DNA of 64,000 bases. It comes from Leisingera aquaemixtae. GTDB taxonomy: Bacteria; Pseudomonadota; Alphaproteobacteria; Rhodobacterales; Rhodobacteraceae. Below, one piece after another: positions 36,241 through 46,632 of this stretch. Made by a program: the position numbers and the translations under genes. The stretch lies in the NCBI RefSeq assembly GCF_019801145.1, contig NZ_JAHVJQ010000003.1:434001-498000 (forward strand), read 5' to 3'. The notes below the pieces were generated by a model that saw only the letters and a list, made by a program, of their open reading frames with translations, was not told the DNA's origin and searched no databases. Within the stretch, counting starts at the first letter, position 1; every line of letters begins with the position of its first letter.

Positions 36241-36294
36241 GGGGGGGCTGTCTGCCCCCGCACCCCCGAGGATATTTTTAGCCTGATGAAGAGG
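36241..36294 (+). repeat. Hairpin plus AT-rich tail after pccB
   Basis: GGGGGC-TGTCT-GCCCCC (36243-36259), then CACCCCCGAGGATATTTTT AGCCTGATGAAGA. I recall near-identical 'CCCCGAGGATATTTTT..(C/G)AGATGAAGA' tails at many gene ends in Rhodobacteraceae, so this is likely a dispersed repeat that may also act as a terminator. Only this one copy is in the window. Confidence 0.5.
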
Positions 36295-36305
36295 AAACCG
36301 GGAGC

Positions 36306-36746
36306 TTGACCCGCAGCTGTTGGCATATCACCCGCACGGACAGCAGCCTGACGCTGTCGCGCCGCGTGCCTGCACGTTTCGACGTGGCGGCGGAAACGGT
36401 GCTGCCCGCGGGTGATCCCCTGCGGCTGGCGCATCAGATCCGTCAGGACATGTGGCGGCGGCTACAGTCCCTGCGCGGCTTCTCCCCGGTTGTTGAAATC
36501 ACTGCCCTGGGTCACGGGCAGGCGCAGGGGCTGCGGGTGCGCGCGGGCGGCCAGGTGACGGGCCGGGTGCCCGCCAATGCTGCTGCGCAAATCACTGAAG
36601 TTCTGGAAAATCCCGCCTGCCGTGCCCGCTGGGTCCGCCATGCCGCGCGGGGGCAGGCGCGCACGCTGCGCGATTCCCGTGCAGATGCGAAGGATTCGCA
36701 TAGATTCGCGGCAAAAATTGACATGGAGGCCGAATCAGCGTCATGA
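36306..36746 (+). CDS. Conserved hypothetical protein between pccB and pccA
   Basis: A 146-residue soluble basic protein starting at TTG (MTRSCWHITRTDSSLTLSRRVPARFDVA). GGGAG lies just upstream, and no ATG or GTG fits better. Blocks RLAHQIRQDMWRRLQSLRGFSPVVEI and LRVRAGG look like a compact conserved fold. I recall such genes at this place in related genomes but know no function. The last 4 bp overlap the next start (ATGA), so the pair is translationally coupled. Confidence 0.65.
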   Translation: MTRSCWHITRTDSSLTLSRRVPARFDVAAETVLPAGDPLRLAHQIRQDMWRRLQSLRGFSPVVEITALGHGQAQGLRVRAGGQVTGRVPANAAAQITEVLENPACRARWVRHAARGQARTLRDSRADAKDSHRFAAKIDMEAESAS

Positions 36747-37237
36747 TCCGCGCCAGCCGATATCAGACAGCGCGCGCCACTTGCGCAGCGCCTGCAGCTC
36801 CGGCCGGAGGAGCCTGGTTCGCCAGGGGCCGGGGCTGCGGATATCTGGCCGCCATCCCCTTTGCCTTCTGTGCCCTGGCCGCCGCAGCGGCGGATGCGAT
36901 TGCGGTGCCCTCGGGCCAGACCGTGACGCTGGCAGAGGTGCTCCTGGACGACGCCCCCGGCCAGCCTGGGGAAACCTGGGCGCGGTTCCGCTTCCTGGCG
37001 CCGCAGATCGCCCGCGGAACCGGCACTGTCAGCTATGAGACGGCGGCCCCCGACATGGACCACCTCTGCGGCGCCATCGCGCTGCCTTATCTGGCCGAGC
37101 ACGGGCTGGCGCCTGCGCGGGTGGTGATCTCGCTCTCCGACCGGATGGTGCCCTTTGGCGCCCAGGACCCCGCTGCGACGCAGTATTTCGAAGCTTACCG
37201 CCCCGAGGGCGCGGCCTGCATGTGGGAGGCTTTCTGA
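36743..37237 (+). CDS. Exported conserved hypothetical (DUF6497-like)
   Basis: A 164-residue protein with an unusual basic N-terminus of about 35 residues before a hydrophobic segment (YLAAIPFAFCALAAAAADA), then IAVPSGQTVTLAEVLLD. The later core ARFRFLAPQIARGTG, MDHLCGAIALPYL, VVISLSDR and ATQYFEAYRPEGAACMWEAF matches what I remember of the Rhodobacteraceae DUF6497 family. Two Cys could pair in the periplasm. It is coupled to the upstream gene by a 4-bp overlap. Function is unknown. Confidence 0.65.
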   Translation: MIRASRYQTARATCAAPAAPAGGAWFARGRGCGYLAAIPFAFCALAAAAADAIAVPSGQTVTLAEVLLDDAPGQPGETWARFRFLAPQIARGTGTVSYETAAPDMDHLCGAIALPYLAEHGLAPARVVISLSDRMVPFGAQDPAATQYFEAYRPEGAACMWEAF

Positions 37238-37451
37238 TGCATCCACAATATCTTGCGGACCATGAGCGGGACCGGCGGATTCTTGCGGCATTGCAGCCAC
37301 AGCGCCGCCGATTGCAGCGATTTGCATGTGACTTGGCGGCAAACCCGGCTATCCTTGGCGCGGGCAGTCACAAGGCTGCCTTCGCATTGAGGTTGAGGCA
37401 CGCGGACGGCGCAGCCGCCGCAGGTTTCACACATTTTATCAGGAGACAGAA

Positions 37452-37586
37452 ATGTCCAAGAGCATCAAGCTTCTCGCCCTGGCCGGCCTGCTGGCCGCCG
37501 TCACCGCCTGCGCCCAGCAGGAAGAAGAATTCGTCGTTGTCGAGCCGGTCTCCGAAGAGCCGGTATTCACCGGCAAGTACAACTAA
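37452..37586 (+). CDS. Small lipoprotein, 44 residues
   Basis: MSKSIKLLALAGLLAAVTAC... : a short basic start, a hydrophobic core and a lipobox-like VTAC with Cys20 as the lipidation site. The mature part is about 25 residues, strongly acidic (QQEEEFVVVEPVSEEP), ending TGKYN. AGGAG lies 6-7 nt before the ATG. Probably outer-membrane anchored; function unknown. Confidence 0.75.
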   Translation: MSKSIKLLALAGLLAAVTACAQQEEEFVVVEPVSEEPVFTGKYN

Positions 37587-37655
37587 TCACTTCAGGGGTC
37601 CGGCCCTGCGGCCGGCCCCCGCCGCCCCGTGGGGTGCCGGACCGGAGGCACCCAA

Positions 37656-38000
37656 ATGCTGAAACACCGCGGGTTCCCGGGCCGTATGCCCGGCACTGAT
37701 TTCCAATTCACCATCCGCCGCCCCAACCCCAAGGGGGTGACGCCGCTGATCCGGCGCGAGCGCTTCCGCGACCGCAAGAACGTCGACAAGCGTGTCGACC
37801 AGATGTTCATGCAGTCCCTGTGGGAGCATTTTGGCGACCAGCCGTTTGAGCGCGGCAACCTGGATGCAGGCCGCCTCAGCTGGCTGTTCGGCCGCGAGGT
37901 GGTCCCGGCCGAGGATCCGTTTGATCCCGAAAGCTACGAGGCGCTGCTGGTCATTGACGAGGCGGTTGCCCGCGCCTCTTTCCCGGAAGCGTTTGACTGA
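37656..38000 (+). CDS. Conserved hypothetical protein, 114 residues
   Basis: A soluble, arginine-rich N-terminus (GFPGRMPGTDFQFTIRRPNPKGVTPLIRRERFRDRKN) followed by an acidic C-terminal half. There is no signal peptide. A GTG at 37629 is in frame, but GGAGG at 37644-37648 sits 7 nt before the ATG at 37656, so I start there. No family is recognised. It lies within the series of small genes between pccB and pccA. Confidence 0.7.
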   Translation: MLKHRGFPGRMPGTDFQFTIRRPNPKGVTPLIRRERFRDRKNVDKRVDQMFMQSLWEHFGDQPFERGNLDAGRLSWLFGREVVPAEDPFDPESYEALLVIDEAVARASFPEAFD

Positions 38001-38472
38001 TGGCGCGGCCCCGGACGCATATCAGGGTCCAGGCGGCGCGGGTCTGTGCGCGCGGCCTTGCCCGGCGTCCGGGGCGCCGCTGTGCGGCCCGGCTGGCGGC
38101 CACCCGCAATTTCGGCGTGAACTTGCACACGGCCATTCCGGTTCAGCAGGAATCTGCCCAAATCCGCGGCGTTGGATTTCACGGGCTTACAGGGGCATCC
38201 GCAGAGTGCATCGTGGGTCAAGCAGCGCAGCCACGCTGCTGTGCCGAGCATCTGTTCCGGCCCCTTCGCCTGAACGGGCAGGTTCGCGACCCCATCCGCG
38301 GCCTGCCCGTCTTTTACCCCTTTCAGGCACCGGCGGAAGCTTGCCGTATGCCCCCCCTGATGCGGCAAGCGTCCGCCGAACCGGCAGCCGGTTTCCATGC
38401 AGCGTTGCGCGGGGCTTGCAAGCCTGCAATTCCGGCCCGGACAAAAGCGTCCCCGGAAGAAGGATACTGGAC
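38001..38472. other. 472-bp intergenic stretch, possible small RNA
   Basis: No convincing protein gene: the only long forward frame runs on through the lipoprotein gene and has no ribosome site. A good terminator hairpin with a T run lies at 38274-38315, 274 bp after the preceding stop, which may mark the end of a small RNA or of a long 3' untranslated region. The rest shows no clear feature. Confidence 0.4.
38274..38315 (+). terminator. Intrinsic terminator in the pccB-pccA interval
   Basis: ACGGGCAGG (38274-38282) pairs with CCTGCCCGT (38302-38310), followed by CTTTT. The stem is a perfect 9 bp with a 19-nt loop. It is well separated from any recognised gene end. Confidence 0.6.
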
Positions 38473-38676
38473 ATGCGGGCAAAAACTCTCATCGCGGCGC
38501 TCTCGCTCTGCGGCTTCGCGGCGGCTTGCGGCGACACCACCGGCGAGCGCGTCGTTTACGGTGCAGGCGCAGGCGCTCTCGGCGCCGCGGTGCTTGATGC
38601 CAACCTGGTCACCGGCGCAGCCGTCGGCGTGGCCGCAAACCTGGTCTACTGCCAGCAAAATCCCCGCAAGTGCTGA
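38473..38676 (+). CDS. Small glycine-zipper lipoprotein, 67 residues
   Basis: MRAKTLIAALSLCGFAAAC : signal sequence with lipobox FAAAC and Cys19. The mature part GDTTGERVVYGAGAGALGAA...LVTGAAVGVAANLVYCQQNPRKC has glycine-zipper repeats, as in small 17-kDa-antigen-like or YMGG proteins that insert into membranes, and two C-terminal Cys. AAGAAGGA lies upstream. Probably outer-membrane associated. Confidence 0.7.
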   Translation: MRAKTLIAALSLCGFAAACGDTTGERVVYGAGAGALGAAVLDANLVTGAAVGVAANLVYCQQNPRKC

Positions 38677-38733
38677 GGCCCCGGCCGCAGCTCTGACCCT
38701 CCGGTCCGCAGGGGCCGCACATCATATCGCGCA

Positions 38734-38770
38734 AACGCCGTGCCCGGGTTTCCCCCGGGTGCGGCGTTTT
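38734..38770 (+). terminator. Intrinsic terminator upstream of pccA
   Basis: AACGCCG-TG-CCCGGG, short loop, CCCGGG-TG-CGGCGTT then TT: two stacked perfect helices (7 and 6 bp) separated by a TG/TG mismatch. It closes the small lipoprotein gene 58 nt earlier, implying that pccA has its own promoter or depends on read-through. Confidence 0.65.
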
Positions 38771-38804
38771 GCATTCCGGAATACCAAGGAACAAGGGACT
38801 GCCT

Positions 38805-40850
38805 ATGTTTGATAAGATCCTGATCGCCAACCGGGGCGAGATCGCCTGCCGCGTGATCAAAACCGCGCGGAAAATGGGTATCAAGACCGTTGCCATCTAC
38901 TCCGACGCCGACAAGCAGGCTCTGCATGTGCAGATGGCTGACGAAGCAGTCCACATCGGCCCGCCGCCCGCCAACCAGTCCTATATCGTCATCGACAAGG
39001 TGATGGAGGCAATCCGCCAAACCGGCGCGCAGGCGGTGCACCCGGGCTACGGCTTCCTGTCCGAGAATTCGAAATTCGCCGAGGCGCTGGAGGCCGAAGG
39101 CGTTGCCTTCGTCGGCCCCCCGAAAGGCGCGATCGAGGCGATGGGCGACAAGATCACCTCCAAGAAAATCGCCCAGGAGGCAGGCGTCTCCACCGTGCCC
39201 GGCTACATGGGCCTGATTGCAGATGCCGACGAGGCGGTGAAGATCTCAAATGAGATCGGGTATCCGGTGATGATCAAGGCCTCCGCCGGCGGCGGCGGCA
39301 AGGGCATGCGGATCGCCTGGAACGATGAAGAAGCCCGCGAAGGCTTCCAGTCCTCCAAGAACGAGGCTGCGAATTCCTTCGGCGACGACCGGATCTTCAT
39401 CGAGAAATTCGTCACCCAGCCACGCCACATCGAAATCCAGGTGCTCTGCGACAAGCACGGCAACGGCATCTACCTGGGCGAGCGCGAATGCTCGATCCAG
39501 CGCCGCAACCAGAAAGTCGTGGAAGAGGCGCCGTCGCCGTTCCTCGACGAGGAGACCCGCAAGGCGATGGGCGAGCAGGCCGTCGCACTGGCCAAGGCGG
39601 TGGGTTACTCCTCTGCCGGCACCGTGGAATTCATCGTCGACGGCGACAAAAACTTCTATTTCCTGGAAATGAACACCCGCCTGCAGGTGGAGCACCCGGT
39701 CACCGAGCTGATCACCGGCGTCGACCTGGTGGAGCAGATGATCCGCGTCGCCGACGGGGCGGAGTTGCCGCTGCGCCAGGAGGATGTGAAGCTCACCGGC
39801 TGGGCCATCGAGAACCGCCTCTATGCCGAAGATCCCTACCGCGGCTTCCTGCCCTCGATCGGCCGCCTGTCGCGCTACCGCCCGCCGGCGGAAACCGCCG
39901 CAGGCCCGATGCTGGTGAACGGCAAATGGCAGGGCGACGCCCCCGCAGGCGAGACCGCGGTGCGCAACGACACCGGCGTCTATGAGGGCGGCGAGATCTC
40001 GATGTACTACGACCCGATGATCGCCAAGCTGTGCACCTGGGCGCCGACCCGCGAGGATGCGATCGACGCCATGCGGACCGCCCTCGACAGCTTCGAGGTG
40101 GAGGGCATCGGCCACAACCTGCCGTTCCTGTCGGCGGTGATGGACCACCCGAAGTTCATCTCCGGCGACATGACCACTGCCTTCATCGCTGAGGAGTACC
40201 CGGACGGCTTCGAAGGCGTCGAGCTGCACAGCGACGACCTGCGCAAGATCGCTGCCGCCTGCGCCGCGATGCACCGGGTTGCCGAAATCCGCCGCACCCG
40301 CGTGTCGGGCCGGATGGACAACCACGAGCGCAAGGTCGGCACCGACTGGGTTGTCACCTTGCAGGGTCAGTCCTTCGCCGTGGTGATCGACGCCGACCGC
40401 GAAGGCGCAACCGTCAACTTCGAGGGCGGCGGCAGCTACCGCGTCACCTCCGACTGGACCCCGGGCGACCAGCTGGCCACCGTGAACGTGAACAGCGAGA
40501 CCCTGGTGCTGAAGACCGGCAAGGTGACCCAGGGCTTCCGCATCCGCTCCCGCGGCGCCGACCTGCAGGTCAAGGTGCGCACCCCGCGCCAGGCCGAACT
40601 GGCCGCGCTGATGCCGGAAAAGGTCGCGCCCGACACGTCCAAGATGCTGCTCTGCCCGATGCCCGGCCTCATTGTGAAGGTCGATGTCGAAGTGGGGCAG
40701 GAAGTCCAGGAGGGCCAGGCGCTCTGCACCGTCGAGGCGATGAAGATGGAAAACATCCTGCGCGCCGAGAAGAAGGGCGTGGTGTCCAAGATCAACGCAA
40801 GCGCCGGCGACAGCCTGGCGGTTGATGAAGTGATCATGGAATTCGAATAA
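38805..40850 (+). CDS. pccA: Propionyl-CoA carboxylase alpha chain (biotin-containing)
   Basis: A 681-residue subunit: biotin carboxylase N-domain (MFDKILIANRGEIACRVIKT), ATP-grasp with GGGGKGMR, catalytic-region EMNTRLQVEHPVTE, a BT linker domain (about 500-600), and a C-terminal biotinyl domain with Lys647 in EAMKMEN. It carboxylates biotin with bicarbonate and ATP, and PccB then transfers CO2 to propionyl-CoA. The frame begins 12 codons earlier; the family start is at 38805. It is separated from pccB by 2.6 kb of small genes. A nested palindrome follows immediately after the stop. Confidence 0.95.
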   Translation: MFDKILIANRGEIACRVIKTARKMGIKTVAIYSDADKQALHVQMADEAVHIGPPPANQSYIVIDKVMEAIRQTGAQAVHPGYGFLSENSKFAEALEAEGVAFVGPPKGAIEAMGDKITSKKIAQEAGVSTVPGYMGLIADADEAVKISNEIGYPVMIKASAGGGGKGMRIAWNDEEAREGFQSSKNEAANSFGDDRIFIEKFVTQPRHIEIQVLCDKHGNGIYLGERECSIQRRNQKVVEEAPSPFLDEETRKAMGEQAVALAKAVGYSSAGTVEFIVDGDKNFYFLEMNTRLQVEHPVTELITGVDLVEQMIRVADGAELPLRQEDVKLTGWAIENRLYAEDPYRGFLPSIGRLSRYRPPAETAAGPMLVNGKWQGDAPAGETAVRNDTGVYEGGEISMYYDPMIAKLCTWAPTREDAIDAMRTALDSFEVEGIGHNLPFLSAVMDHPKFISGDMTTAFIAEEYPDGFEGVELHSDDLRKIAAACAAMHRVAEIRRTRVSGRMDNHERKVGTDWVVTLQGQSFAVVIDADREGATVNFEGGGSYRVTSDWTPGDQLATVNVNSETLVLKTGKVTQGFRIRSRGADLQVKVRTPRQAELAALMPEKVAPDTSKMLLCPMPGLIVKVDVEVGQEVQEGQALCTVEAMKMENILRAEKKGVVSKINASAGDSLAVDEVIMEFE

Positions 40851-40858
40851 TGCAGCTT

Positions 40859-40920
40859 GGGGCAGGCACATATGCACGCGGGCAGGCGGGTTTTCCCGCC
40901 TCCGCAGCCGTGCCTGCCCC
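40859..40920. repeat. Nested palindrome after pccA
   Basis: Outer arms GGGGCAGGCAC (40859-40869) and GTGCCTGCCCC (40910-40920) pair perfectly. Inside lies GGCGGG-TTTT-CCCGCC (40885-40900). It starts 8 bp after the pccA stop and has no T run. The structure resembles the elements at 54277 and 63062. Confidence 0.6.
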
Positions 40921-40997
40921 GCACCGCATGGTGCCGTGCACCAAATCTTCAGTTTTTTCTGCGACACTGGTGCCGTTTGACGATCCCAAGGTGCCGC

Positions 40998-41501
40998 ATG
41001 ACCCGTCTTCTCGCCTGTCTCTTGTCCGCTCTGGCACTTTTGTCCGCCTGCGCGCTGGACAAGGAAGAGGCGCTGCGCGCCCAGCTTTCCGCCTGGGTGG
41101 AACTGGGGGAGACGTTCTTCTTCCAAAGCTCGATGAGCTGCACCGCAGCGGTGTTCCACACCGCGGAAAACCCGCGCATCACGTCCCTGGTGGACCGCGC
41201 CCGCTCGCTCAACACCGGCATGAAGATGCTGGAGGCCGGCCAGCCGGTGATGTTCGCGGTCTCCGGCAAGTCCCCCAATGCGGTGACAGAGGACATCATG
41301 TCCCGCGATCTGCCGCAGGGGCTGGGGGTTCTGAATTCGGGGCTGGCGGGCGTCAGCTGCATGACCGATCTGGTCAAATCCGTCTACTACCAGGCGATCC
41401 GCAATCCCGCCTCCAGCCTGGTCTTCGTGCCGGAAACAGGCGCGATGGTGGTGTTGGACAAACAGGCGATGGCGCTGATCTACGTCCGCGGCAACGGCTG
41501 A
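40998..41501 (+). CDS. Predicted lipoprotein
   Basis: A 167-residue protein with a lipoprotein signal (MTRLLACLLSALALLSAC, Cys18) and then ALDKEEALRAQLSAWVELGETFFFQSS. The remainder is mixed alpha/beta with SCTAAVFH and SCMTDLV, so two Cys could pair in the periplasm. The frame is open much further upstream but only the lipoprotein start at 40998 is meaningful. I recall similar proteins next to pccA in relatives; function unknown. Confidence 0.75.
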   Translation: MTRLLACLLSALALLSACALDKEEALRAQLSAWVELGETFFFQSSMSCTAAVFHTAENPRITSLVDRARSLNTGMKMLEAGQPVMFAVSGKSPNAVTEDIMSRDLPQGLGVLNSGLAGVSCMTDLVKSVYYQAIRNPASSLVFVPETGAMVVLDKQAMALIYVRGNG

Positions 41502-41520
41502 CCGGACCTGCCGGGCGGGC

Positions 41521-41955
41521 TCAGCCGCCGCGCCGCTCTTCCACTTCGCGCAGCCGTTCCGGGAACTTGTCGATGGTGCGGGACAGCTCGCGCACCGTCC
41601 AGGGGTGCGGCTTGCGCAGCTTGACGCCGCCGTCTTTGCCCACCAGCACCAGCATGAAACCGCGCGGCCGCAGCTTCTTGCGCAGGGCTGATTTGGCGGC
41701 CGGATCGGTATCGGTCAGCACCACCACATCGCGCTCCTTCAGCGCCTCAATGCCCTCCATCAGCCGCTCCATCTGCTCATGGAACCGCGGGTCCTCGGGG
41801 CTGTCGGCAAACACCACCACCGGGCGGTGGGTCCACTGGAATTCGTCCAGCTCCACATCATACCCGGGCTGTATCAGTTCAGGGGCACTGCCATCCGCCG
41901 CAACAGCCGCCAGCGGCAGGAAACCTGCCAAAACAACGCTTAGGATTGCTCTCAT
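41521..41955 (-). CDS. Exported DUF4174-family protein
   Basis: A 144-residue protein with a signal peptide (MRAILSVVLAGFLPLAAVAA). The core LDEFQWTHRPVVVFADSPEDPRF...EQMERL, VVLTDTDP and LRPRGFMLVLVGKDGGVKLRKP is the DUF4174 signature, a thioredoxin-like fold without a CxxC. The function is unknown; it is periplasmic. Upstream frame extension was rejected because the signal peptide begins at 41955. It converges on the lipoprotein gene (19-bp gap) and diverges from the sulfotransferase-like gene. Confidence 0.85.
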   Translation of the reverse strand: MRAILSVVLAGFLPLAAVAADGSAPELIQPGYDVELDEFQWTHRPVVVFADSPEDPRFHEQMERLMEGIEALKERDVVVLTDTDPAAKSALRKKLRPRGFMLVLVGKDGGVKLRKPHPWTVRELSRTIDKFPERLREVEERRGG

Positions 41956-43030
41956 GATCTCTCCTGTTGTGTTGAATATATGTGCGCAGGCGGCAAATGC
42001 GACTGTGAAATCCGCAGCTTGGCGAAAAAACATTATCGTTAACGGGATAATGAGGGGTTACCGGCCATGATCGTGCCATTCCCCTTGACCGGGCTGCGGC
42101 CTGCGGCCCTCCAGCAGAGGTCCCGAAGCACGATGAAAGTGATCCTTCACACCGGCGCGCACCGCTGCGCCACCACTTCGTTTCAGGAATACATGCGCCA
42201 GAACGCGCAGCCGCTGGCCCGCCAGGGCATCGGCTTCTGGGGGCCGCACCGCACCCGCGGCGGGCTGTTCCACGGCATCCAGCCGGGCCCGGCGCCGGCC
42301 AACGGCCGCGATCTGGTGCAGCGCGCCCAGGGGCGGCTGCAGATCCAGATGGCATCCTGCCGCGAACGGGGCGTCCAGCAGCTGCTGGTCAGCGAGGAGA
42401 ACATGCTCGGCTCGGTCCGCGCCAACCTGCGCATCGGCGATCTCTACAGCGGCGCGGGAGAGCGGATGGCGCGGATGTTCCAGGCCTTCGGCGGCGCGGT
42501 CACGGATGCGGCGCTCTCGATCCGCAGCCTCGACAGCTACTGGACCTCGGCGCTGGCCTATGCGGTGGCGCGCGGCCACAAGCTGCCGTCCGCGGGTGGG
42601 CTGGACCGGCTGGCGCAGGCGCCGCGCAGCTGGCGCGACGTGATCACCGACATCGCCTGCGCGATGCCCGGCGTGCGCCTGCACGTGCTGCCGTTCGAAA
42701 CCTTCGGCTCCCGGCCCGAGGCGGCGCTGGCCGCCGTGACCGGCATCGAGGCGCCGCGCACCCATGCCCGGGTGCGCCTCAATGCCTCGCTCTGCCTGCA
42801 GGACCTGCGCGCCAGCGTGCCGTCCGCTGTGGCGGCAGACCTGCCGCAGGGCAGCGGCCGCTGGCGCCCCTTCGACGACGCGCAAACAGCCTCCCTGCGC
42901 GAGGCGTATGCCGACGACATCATGTGGCTGGCTGCCGGGGCGGACGGCCTCGCAACGCTGGTGCATGACCCGGATAAACAGGCGGCGGGCACGAACCCGC
43001 CCGATATCGGACTGACAAGAGGAAGACCTG

Positions 43031-45160
<2,130 letters not shown>

Positions 45161-45222
45161 GCAAGCACAGCTTCTGCGGGGCAGGGGAGGTTCTCCCGCA
45201 CCCGCAGGTGCCCGCCCTCCGG

Positions 45223-45276
45223 GCCGCCCCTTGGCGGCTTTGGGTCCGGCAGCCCGCCCCGATCGGGCGGGCTGCC
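45223..45276. terminator. Two adjacent hairpins after methylmalonyl-CoA mutase
   Basis: First GCCGCC-CCTT-GGCGGC followed by TTT (45223-45241), then a perfect 12-bp stem GGCAGCCCGCCC-CGATC-GGGCGGGCTGCC (45248-45276). The first could terminate the mutase transcript. The second lacks a T run and resembles the palindromic intergenic elements elsewhere in the window. Confidence 0.5.
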
Positions 45277-45451
45277 TGCATCGCGCGGAGGCGTGATACC
45301 GCGCCCAACCGGCACGGATGTGCCGCAGGCACAGGCAGCGCCGGGCGGGAGCGCCTGTTTTCCAATAATGTGATGCCGCCAGCCGCAGCTTTCCGCCGGG
45401 GCCGCCGCGGCACGGCTTGGCAAACCGGTGACGCGGTGGTTGAGTGGCGCC

Positions 45452-45940
45452 ATGCTGCGATCCAAACGCCCCCAGATATTGACCGGCATGACCCTCGGCG
45501 CCCTTTGGGGCGTGCTGATCATCGGCCTGCCGCAATGGCTGGGCCTGCCCTATATCCCGGCGCCCATCGCCTTGCCCGGCGCCTTCCTCGCGCCGGGGCT
45601 GGTGCTGGCGCTGATGATCGGCCGTCTGGCCCAGCGGCGGTTCTTCGATGATGCCATCATCGACGGAGAGCCTTTTGCGCCCGGCTCCGCGGCAGAAACC
45701 GATCAGCGGGTGCTCACCAACACGGTGGAGCAGCTGGTGCTGGCGCTGGCCATCTGGCCGTTTGCCGCCGTCACCCTGGGCGGCGCCGTGGCCATCGCCC
45801 TCGGCCTTTCCTTCGCGCTCATGCGGCTGTTGTTTTGGGGCGGCTACCACCTGTCGCCGCCCTTGCGGGGGCTGGGTTTTGCCGGGACGTTTTACCCGAC
45901 GGTGATTGCCGGGATCTGGGCGCTGGCAGCCTGGGCCTAG
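45452..45940 (+). CDS. MAPEG-family membrane protein
   Basis: A 162-residue protein with four hydrophobic segments (about 12-30, 38-56, 82-118, 138-160). The pattern RVLTNTVEQLVLALA in the second loop and LFWGGYHLSPPLRGLGFAGTFYP near the end is typical of MAPEG proteins (membrane-associated eicosanoid/glutathione metabolism). Bacterial members have poorly known activity, often glutathione-linked. A GTG at 45428 would add eight residues before the first helix; the ATG at 45452 is preferred. Confidence 0.8.
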   Translation: MLRSKRPQILTGMTLGALWGVLIIGLPQWLGLPYIPAPIALPGAFLAPGLVLALMIGRLAQRRFFDDAIIDGEPFAPGSAAETDQRVLTNTVEQLVLALAIWPFAAVTLGGAVAIALGLSFALMRLLFWGGYHLSPPLRGLGFAGTFYPTVIAGIWALAAWA

Positions 45941-46023
45941 ATGAACAACTGCACGCGCCTGAAATCCCGCCTTGCGCCCCGCCGCTGTCCGGCTAGTCTC
46001 TGCGCCAAAAGGGGAGGGTGGAA

Positions 46024-46632
46024 ATGATACTTGATCACCTCGCGGTGGCTGGCGCAACGCTGGAAGAGGCAATTGCCCACACCGAAGACGCGCTCGGCAT
46101 CACCCTCGGCCCCGGTGGTTCCCATGCCCGCTATGGCACCCACAACCGGCTGATCGGGCTGGAGGGTGGCCTCTATCTGGAAGCCATTGCCGTCGACCCG
46201 GACGCCCAGCCGCAAGAGCAGCCGCGCTGGTTCAACCTCGACCGCTTCACCGGCCCGGCGCGGCTCAGCAACTGGATCCTGCGCAGCGAGGACCTGGCGG
46301 CAGAGATGCCTCTGCTGCCGCCCCATGCGCAGCGCCATGTCGCCATGCAGCGGGGGGATCTCCGCTGGCTGATGACGGTGCCCGCGGACGGGCTGCTGCC
46401 CTATGACAACCTGTTCCCCGCGGCTCTGCAGTGGCAGGCCGAGCCGCCAGCCGCCAAGCTGCCGCAATCACGCTGCCGCCTGACCCGCCTGACCCTCAGC
46501 CACCCTGAAGCCGCAGGCCTGCAAGCCGCGCTGAACCGCATCATCAGCGACCCGCGCATTCAGGTGGAGCAGGGCGCGCCCGCGATGATGGCGGAATTCG
46601 GCACGCCGCACGGGGCGAGGGTGCTCAGATGA
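46024..46632 (+). CDS. Glyoxalase-like (VOC, PF13468-type) protein
   Basis: A 202-residue protein starting MILDHLAVAGATLEEAIAHTEDALG, with HARYGTHNRLIGLEGGLYLEAIAVDP, the pattern of the glyoxalase_3 group. The second half is a less conserved repeat (LTRLTLSHPEAAGLQAALN). Activity is unknown. GGGGAGGG lies just before the start; a GTG at 46018 is also in frame. It overlaps the following acetyltransferase by 4 bp and starts a compact run of co-oriented genes. Confidence 0.8.
   Translation: MILDHLAVAGATLEEAIAHTEDALGITLGPGGSHARYGTHNRLIGLEGGLYLEAIAVDPDAQPQEQPRWFNLDRFTGPARLSNWILRSEDLAAEMPLLPPHAQRHVAMQRGDLRWLMTVPADGLLPYDNLFPAALQWQAEPPAAKLPQSRCRLTRLTLSHPEAAGLQAALNRIISDPRIQVEQGAPAMMAEFGTPHGARVLR

Noticed and set aside
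37222-37662. 146-codon frame covering the 44-residue lipoprotein gene
   Set aside because: The lipoprotein has a proper ribosome site and lipobox in a different frame; this one has no features.
38000-38812. 270-codon plus-strand frame starting at the stop of the 114-residue gene
   Set aside because: No ribosome site or domain; it runs through the lipoprotein gene, a terminator and the start of pccA.
39246-41159. 637-codon minus-strand frame over pccA
   Set aside because: Antisense shadow of pccA; composition is His/Gly/Asp-rich, as expected of reverse frames here.
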